From: Cordilura impudica
Lineage: Eukaryota > Arthropoda > Insecta > Diptera > Scathophagidae
NCBI GenBank assembly: GCA_963682025.1
Contig: OY821519.1
Coordinates: forward strand, 161,219,287 to 161,283,286
Reading direction: 5' to 3'
DNA: 64,000 nt
The notes beneath the pieces are model-generated. The model was given only the letters and a program-made list of their open reading frames with translations, did no database searches and was not told where the DNA came from. A program made the translations under genes and the position numbers. The stretch's first letter is position 1, and every line of letters begins with the position of its first letter. This document shows, in pieces, positions 55,601 through 64,000 of this stretch.

Positions 55601-58600
55601 TTTTAATTTTAATTTTAATTTTAATTTTAATTTTAATTTTAATTTTAATTTTAATTTTAATTTTAATTTTAATTTTAATTTTAATTTTAATTTTAATTTT
55701 AATTTTAATTTTAATTTTAATTTTAATTTTAATTTTAATTTTAATTTTAATTTTAATTTTAATTTTAATTTTAATTTTAATTTTAATTTTAATTTTAATT
55801 TTAATTTTAATTTTAATTTTAATTTTAATTTTAATTTTAATTTTAATTTTAATTTTAATTTTAATTTTAATTTTAATTTTAATTTTAATTTTAATTTTAA
55901 TTTTAATTTTAATTTTAATTTTAATTTTAATTTTAATTTTAATTTTAATTTTAATTTTAATTTTAATTTTAATTTTAATTTTAATTTTAATTTTAATTTT
56001 AATTTTAATTTTAATTTTAATTTTAATTTTAATTTTAATTTTAATTTTAATTTTAATTTTAATTTTAATTTTAATTTTAATTTTAATTTTAATTTTAATT
56101 TTAATTTTAATTTTAATTTTAATTTTAATTTTAATTTTAATTTTAATTTTAATTTTAATTTTAATTTTAATTTTAATTTTAATTTTAATTTTAATTTTAA
56201 TTTTAATTTTAATTTTAATTTTAATTTTAATTTTAATTTTAATTTTAATTTTAATTTTAATTTTAATTTTAATTTTAATTTTAATTTTAATTTTAATTTT
56301 AATTTTAATTTTAATTTTAATTTTAATTTTAATTTTAATTTTAATTTTAATTTTAATTTTAATTTTAATTTTAATTTTAATTTTAATTTTAATTTTAATT
56401 TTAATTTTAATTTTAATTTTAATTTTAATTTTAATTTTAATTTTAATTTTAATTTTAATTTTAATTTTAATTTTAATTTTAATTTTAATTTTAATTTTAA
56501 TTTTAATTTTAATTTTAATTTTAATTTTAATTTTAATTTTAATTTTAATTTTAATTTTAATTTTAATTTTAATTTTAATTTTAATTTTAATTTTAATTTT
56601 AATTTTAATTTTAATTTTAATTTTAATTTTAATTTTAATTTTAATTTTAATTTTAATTTTAATTTTAATTTTAATTTTAATTTTAATTTTAATTTTAATT
56701 TTAATTTTAATTTTAATTTTAATTTTAATTTTAATTTTAATTTTAATTTTAATTTTAATTTTAATTTTAATTTTAATTTTAATTTTAATTTTAATTTTAA
56801 TTTTAATTTTAATTTTAATTTTAATTTTAATTTTAATTTTAATTTTAATTTTAATTTTAATTTTAATTTTAATTTTAATTTTAATTTTAATTTTAATTTT
56901 AATTTTAATTTTAATTTTAATTTTAATTTTAATTTTAATTTTAATTTTAATTTTAATTTTAATTTTAATTTTAATTTTAATTTTAATTTTAATTTTAATT
57001 TTAATTTTAATTTTAATTTTAATTTTAATTTTAATTTTAATTTTAATTTTAATTTTAATTTTAATTTTAATTTTAATTTTAATTTTAATTTTAATTTTAA
57101 TTTTAATTTTAATTTTAATTTTAATTTTAATTTTAATTTTAATTTTAATTTTAATTTTAATTTTAATTTTAATTTTAATTTTAATTTTAATTTTAATTTT
57201 AATTTTAATTTTAATTTTAATTTTAATTTTAATTTTAATTTTAATTTTAATTTTAATTTTAATTTTAATTTTAATTTTAATTTTAATTTTAATTTTAATT
57301 TTAATTTTAATTTTAATTTTAATTTTAATTTTAATTTTAATTTTAATTTTAATTTTAATTTTAATTTTAATTTTAATTTTAATTTTAATTTTAATTTTAA
57401 TTTTAATTTTAATTTTAATTTTAATTTTAATTTTAATTTTAATTTTAATTTTAATTTTAATTTTAATTTTAATTTTAATTTTAATTTTAATTTTAATTTT
57501 AATTTTAATTTTAATTTTAATTTTAATTTTAATTTTAATTTTAATTTTAATTTTAATTTTAATTTTAATTTTAATTTTAATTTTAATTTTAATTTTAATT
57601 TTAATTTTAATTTTAATTTTAATTTTAATTTTAATTTTAATTTTAATTTTAATTTTAATTTTAATTTTAATTTTAATTTTAATTTTAATTTTAATTTTAA
57701 TTTTAATTTTAATTTTAATTTTAATTTTAATTTTAATTTTAATTTTAATTTTAATTTTAATTTTAATTTTAATTTTAATTTTAATTTTAATTTTAATTTT
57801 AATTTTAATTTTAATTTTAATTTTAATTTTAATTTTAATTTTAATTTTAATTTTAATTTTAATTTTAATTTTAATTTTAATTTTAATTTTAATTTTAATT
57901 TTAATTTTAATTTTAATTTTAATTTTAATTTTAATTTTAATTTTAATTTTAATTTTAATTTTAATTTTAATTTTAATTTTAATTTTAATTTTAATTTTAA
58001 TTTTAATTTTAATTTTAATTTTAATTTTAATTTTAATTTTAATTTTAATTTTAATTTTAATTTTAATTTTAATTTTAATTTTAATTTTAATTTTAATTTT
58101 AATTTTAATTTTAATTTTAATTTTAATTTTAATTTTAATTTTAATTTTAATTTTAATTTTAATTTTAATTTTAATTTTAATTTTAATTTTAATTTTAATT
58201 TTAATTTTAATTTTAATTTTAATTTTAATTTTAATTTTAATTTTAATTTTAATTTTAATTTTAATTTTAATTTTAATTTTAATTTTAATTTTAATTTTAA
58301 TTTTAATTTTAATTTTAATTTTAATTTTAATTTTAATTTTAATTTTAATTTTAATTTTAATTTTAATTTTAATTTTAATTTTAATTTTAATTTTAATTTT
58401 AATTTTAATTTTAATTTTAATTTTAATTTTAATTTTAATTTTAATTTTAATTTTAATTTTAATTTTAATTTTAATTTTAATTTTAATTTTAATTTTAATT
58501 TTAATTTTAATTTTAATTTTAATTTTAATTTTAATTTTAATTTTAATTTTAATTTTAATTTTAATTTTAATTTTAATTTTAATTTTAATTTTAATTTTAA

Positions 58601-61600
58601 TTTTAATTTTAATTTTAATTTTAATTTTAATTTTAATTTTAATTTTAATTTTAATTTTAATTTTAATTTTAATTTTAATTTTAATTTTAATTTTAATTTT
58701 AATTTTAATTTTAATTTTAATTTTAATTTTAATTTTAATTTTAATTTTAATTTTAATTTTAATTTTAATTTTAATTTTAATTTTAATTTTAATTTTAATT
58801 TTAATTTTAATTTTAATTTTAATTTTAATTTTAATTTTAATTTTAATTTTAATTTTAATTTTAATTTTAATTTTAATTTTAATTTTAATTTTAATTTTAA
58901 TTTTAATTTTAATTTTAATTTTAATTTTAATTTTAATTTTAATTTTAATTTTAATTTTAATTTTAATTTTAATTTTAATTTTAATTTTAATTTTAATTTT
59001 AATTTTAATTTTAATTTTAATTTTAATTTTAATTTTAATTTTAATTTTAATTTTAATTTTAATTTTAATTTTAATTTTAATTTTAATTTTAATTTTAATT
59101 TTAATTTTAATTTTAATTTTAATTTTAATTTTAATTTTAATTTTAATTTTAATTTTAATTTTAATTTTAATTTTAATTTTAATTTTAATTTTAATTTTAA
59201 TTTTAATTTTAATTTTAATTTTAATTTTAATTTTAATTTTAATTTTAATTTTAATTTTAATTTTAATTTTAATTTTAATTTTAATTTTAATTTTAATTTT
59301 AATTTTAATTTTAATTTTAATTTTAATTTTAATTTTAATTTTAATTTTAATTTTAATTTTAATTTTAATTTTAATTTTAATTTTAATTTTAATTTTAATT
59401 TTAATTTTAATTTTAATTTTAATTTTAATTTTAATTTTAATTTTAATTTTAATTTTAATTTTAATTTTAATTTTAATTTTAATTTTAATTTTAATTTTAA
59501 TTTTAATTTTAATTTTAATTTTAATTTTAATTTTAATTTTAATTTTAATTTTAATTTTAATTTTAATTTTAATTTTAATTTTAATTTTAATTTTAATTTT
59601 AATTTTAATTTTAATTTTAATTTTAATTTTAATTTTAATTTTAATTTTAATTTTAATTTTAATTTTAATTTTAATTTTAATTTTAATTTTAATTTTAATT
59701 TTAATTTTAATTTTAATTTTAATTTTAATTTTAATTTTAATTTTAATTTTAATTTTAATTTTAATTTTAATTTTAATTTTAATTTTAATTTTAATTTTAA
59801 TTTTAATTTTAATTTTAATTTTAATTTTAATTTTAATTTTAATTTTAATTTTAATTTTAATTTTAATTTTAATTTTAATTTTAATTTTAATTTTAATTTT
59901 AATTTTAATTTTAATTTTAATTTTAATTTTAATTTTAATTTTAATTTTAATTTTAATTTTAATTTTAATTTTAATTTTAATTTTAATTTTAATTTTAATT
60001 TTAATTTTAATTTTAATTTTAATTTTAATTTTAATTTTAATTTTAATTTTAATTTTAATTTTAATTTTAATTTTAATTTTAATTTTAATTTTAATTTAAT
60101 TTTAATTTTAATTTTAATTTTAATTTAATTTTAATTTTAATTTTAATTTTAATTTTAATTTTAATTTTAATTTTAATTTTAATTTTAATTTTAATTTTAA
60201 TTTTAATTTTAATTTTAATTTTAATTTTAATTTTAATTTTAATTTTAATTTTAATTTTAATTTTAATTTTAATTTTAATTTTAATTTTATTTTAATTTTA
60301 ATTTTAATTTTAATTTTAATTTTAATTTTAATTTTAATTTTAATTTTAATTTTAATTTTAATTTTAATTTTAATTTTAATTTTAATTTTAATTTTAATTT
60401 TAATTTTAATTTTAATTTTAATTTTAATTTTAATTTTAATTTTAATTTTAATTTTAATTTTAATTTTAATTTTAATTTTAATTTTAATTTTAATTTTAAT
60501 TTTAATTTTAATTTTAATTTTAATTTTAATTTTAATTTTAATTTTAATTTAATTTTAATTTATAATTTTAATTTTAATTTTAATTTTAATTTTAATTTTA
60601 ATTTTAATTTTAATTTTAATTTTAATTTTAATTTTAATTTTAATTTTAATTTTAATTTTAATTTTAATTTTAATTTTAATTTTAATTTTAATTTTAATTT
60701 TAATTTTAATTTTAATTTTAATTTTAATTTTAATTTTAATTTTAATTTTAATTTTAATTTTAATTTTAATTTTAATTTTAATTTTAATTTTAATTTTAAT
60801 TTTAATTTTAATTTTAATTTTAATTTTAATTTTAATTTTAATTTTAATTTATTTAATTTTAATTTTAATTTTAATTTTAATTTTAATTTTAATTTTAATT
60901 TTAATTTTAATTTTAATTTTAATTTTAATTTTAATTTTAATTTTAATTTTAATTTTAATTTTAATTTTAATTTTAATTTTAATTTTAATTTTAATTTTAA
61001 TTTTAATTTTAATTTTAATTTTAATTTAATTTTTAATTTTAATTTTAATTTTAATTTTAATTTTAATTTTAATTTTAATTTTAATTTTAATTTTAATTTT
61101 AATTTTAATTTTAATTTTAATTTTAATTTTAATTTTAATTTTAATTTTAATTTTAATTTTAATTTTAATTTTAATTTTAATTTTAATTTTAATTTTAATT
61201 TTAATTTTAATTTTAATTTTAATTTTAATTTTAATTTTAATTTTAATTTTAATTTTAATTTTAATTTAATTTTAATTTTAATTTTAATTTTAATTTTAAT
61301 TTTAATTTTAATTTTAATTTTAATTTTAATTTTAATTTTAATTTTAATTTTAATTTTAATTTTAATTTTAATTTTAATTTTAATTTTAATTTTAATTTTA
61401 ATTTTAATTTTAATTTTAATTTTAATTTTAATTTTAATTTTAATTTTAATTTTAATTTTAATTTAATTTTAATTTTAATTTTAATTTTAATTTTAATTTT
61501 AATTTTAATTTTAATTTTAATTTTAATTTTAATTTTAATTTTAATTTTAATTTTAATTTTAATTTTAATTTTAATTTTAATTTTAATTTTAATTTTAATT

Positions 61601-64000
61601 TAATTTTAATTTTAATTTTAATTTTAATTTTAATTTTAATTTTAATTTTAATTTTAATTTTAATTTTAATTTTAATTTTAATTTTAATTTTAATTTTAAT
61701 TTTAATTTTAATTTTAATTTTAATTTTAATTTTAATTTTAATTTTAATTTTAATTTTAATTTAATTTTAATTTTAATTTTAATTTTAATTTTAATTTTAA
61801 TTTTAATTTTAATTTTAATTTTAATTTTAATTTTAATTTTAATTTTAATTTTAATTTTAATTTTTAATTTTAATTTTAATTTTAATTTTAATTTAATTTT
61901 AATTTTAATTTTAATTTTAATTTTAATTTTAATTTTAATTTTAATTTTAATTTTAATTTTAATTTTAATTTTAATTTTAATTTTAATTTTAATTTTAATT
62001 TTAATTTTAATTTTAATTTTAATTTTAATTTTAATTTTAATTTTAATTTTAATTTTAATTTTAATTTAATTTTAATTTTAATTTTAATTTTAATTTTAAT
62101 TTTAATTTTAATTTTAATTTTAATTTTAATTTTAATTTTAATTTTAATTTTAATTTTAATTTTAATTTTAATTTTAATTTAATTTTAATTTTAATTTTAA
62201 TTTTAATTTTAATTTTAATTTTAATTTTAATTTTAATTTTAATTTTAATTTTAATTTTAATTTTAATTTTAATTTTAATTTTAATTTTAATTTTAATTTT
62301 AATTTTAATTTTAATTTTAATTTTAATTTTAATTTTAATTTTAATTTTAATTTATTTTAATTTTAATTTTAATTTTAATTTTAATTTTAATTTTAATTTT
62401 AATTTTAATTTTAATTTTAATTTTAATTTTAATTTTAATTTAATTTTAATTTTAATTTTAATTTTAATTTTAATTTTAATTTTAATTTTAATTTTAATTT
62501 TAATTTTAATTTTAATTTTAATTTTAATTTTAATTTTAATTTTAATTTTAATTTTAATTTTAATTTTAATTTTAATTTTAATTTTAATTTTAATTTTAAT
62601 TTTAATTTTAATTTTAATTTTAATTTTAATTTTAATTTTAATTTTAATTTTAATTTTAATTTTAATTTTAATTTTAATTTTAATTTTAATTTTAATTTTA
62701 ATTTTAATTTTAATTTTAATTTAATTTTAATTTTAATTTTAATTTTAATTTTAATTTAATTTTAATTTTAATTTTAATTTTATTTTAATTTTAATTTTAA
62801 TTTTAATTTTAATTTTAATTTTAATTTTAATTTTAATTTTAATTTTAATTTTTTAATTTTAATTTTAATTTTAATTTTAATTTTAATTTAATTTTAATTT
62901 TTAATTTTAATTTTAATTTTAATTTTTAATTTTAATTTTAATTTTAATTTTAATTTTAATTTTAATTTTAATTTTAATTTTAATTTTAATTTTAATTTAA
63001 TTTTAATTTTATTTTAATTTTAATTTTAATTTTAATTTTAATTTTTAATTTTAATTTTAATTTTTATTTTAATTTTAATTTTAATTTTAATTTTAATTTT
63101 AATTTTAATTTTAATTTTAATTTTAATTTTATTTTAATTTTAATTTTAATTTTAATTTTAATTTTAATTTTATTTTAATTTTAATTTTAATTTTAATTTT
63201 AATTTAATTTTAATTTAATTTTAATTTTAATTTTAATTTTAATTTTAATTTAATTTTAATTTTAATTTTAATTTTAATTTTAATTTTATTTAATTTTAAT
63301 TTTAATTTTAATTTTAATTTTAATTTTTATTTAATTTTAATTTTAATTTTATTATTTTTAATTTTAATTTTAATTTTAATTTTAATTTAATTTAATTTTA
63401 ATTTTATTTTTTAATTTTAATTTTAATTTTAATTTTAATTTTAATTTTAATTTTAATTTTAATTTTAATTTTAATTTTAATTTTAATTTTTTAATTTTAA
63501 TTTTAATTTTAATTTAATTTTAATTTTAATTTTAATTTTAATTTTAATTTTAATTTTAATTTTAATTTTAATTTTAATTTTAATTTTAATTTTTAATTTT
63601 AATTTTAATTTTAATTTTAATTTTAATTTTAATTTTAATTTTAATTTTAATTTTAATTTTAATTTTAATTTTAATTTTAATTTAATTTTAATTTTAATTT
63701 TAATTTTAATTTTAATTTTAATTTTATTTTAATTTTAATTTTTATTTTAATTTTAATTTTAATTTTATTTTAATTTTAATTTTAATTTTAATTTTAATTT
63801 TAATTTTAATTTTAATTTTAATTTTAATTTTAATTTTAATTTAATTTTAATTTTAATTTAATTTTAATTTTAATTTTAATTTTAATTTTAATTTTAATTT
63901 TATTTTATTTTAATTTTAATTTTAATTTTAATTTTAATTTAAATTTTTAATTTTAATTTTAATTTTAATTTAATTTTAATTTTAATTTTAATTTTAATTT
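52620..64000. repeat. AATTTT hexamer array, >11.3 kb, runs to window end
   Basis: Pure AATTTT repeats. The last non-A/T base is the C at 52619, and none follows to 64000. About 52623-60097 appears uninterrupted (about 1245 units). From there, units of 5 or 7 bp (AATTT, AATTTTT) and a few other A/T-run length changes appear with increasing density towards 64000. The variants I see are length changes, not G/C substitutions. No coding potential. Confidence 0.97.

Noticed and set aside
52620..64000. Telomere repeat
   Set aside because: AATTTT is not the TTAGG-type insect telomere repeat, has no G-rich strand, and I cannot see whether the contig ends here; kept as a simple repeat.

Overview
The window is intergenic, AT-rich DNA from an insect, most likely a brachyceran fly. 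The evidence is a DD41D (rosa-type) mariner, a mini-me/DINE-1-type element carrying a GTCY microsatellite, Jockey-like LINEs, BEL/Pao, Harbinger, hAT and Tigger elements, and short AT-rich introns inside transposases. I see no host protein gene, rRNA or tRNA gene. Every coding region I can support belongs to a mobile element, and only the two rosa transposases are open from end to end.

Layout. 1-2835: LINE reverse transcriptase split by an intact rosa mariner (860-2165). 2853-6240: DNA transposon with ~350-bp inverted repeats and a broken, unclassified transposase. 6391-10634: two-gene PIF/Harbinger element (DDE transposase plus MADF protein) with a TAA-flanked MITE and a pogo-type element inside it. 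10824-15934: hAT transposase interrupted by a mini-me element; a ~1.15-kb unit spanning their junction is tandemly triplicated. 16073-16615: small hAT relic with a perfect 8-bp target duplication. 17530-20000: LINE ORF1 split by a second, essentially identical rosa copy in reverse orientation (18379-19686). 20232-23335: a TIR element, a 21-bp minisatellite and a ~150-bp satellite.

23345-39114 is a Tigger/pogo element swollen by nested insertions. LINE-A (23648-31370, 14-bp TSD) sits in its 5' leader and itself holds a RAG1/Transib-like transposase relic. LINE-B sits in the Tigger coding region, and a 1756-bp unit covering the Tigger/LINE-B boundary is tandemly triplicated (31522-36789). 39760-41153 is a truncated BEL/Pao relic. 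42343-50766 is a nearly full BEL/Pao retrotransposon on the minus strand with almost identical LTRs, PBS, PPT, gag, pol and an extra zinc-knuckle/protease-like ORF downstream of integrase. 50938-52253 is a hAT-like TIR element carrying a TTAA-flanked MITE. From 52620 to the window end (>11.3 kb) there is only an AATTTT hexamer array, apparently perfect for the first ~7.5 kb.

The elements do not work together as a pathway; the window is a layered record of insertions. Relative ages can be read from the nesting: the rosa copies and the BEL element look youngest, and Tigger, hAT and the LINEs look older. Many breaks are single-base frameshifts, several in homopolymers, so some may be assembly errors rather than true decay.
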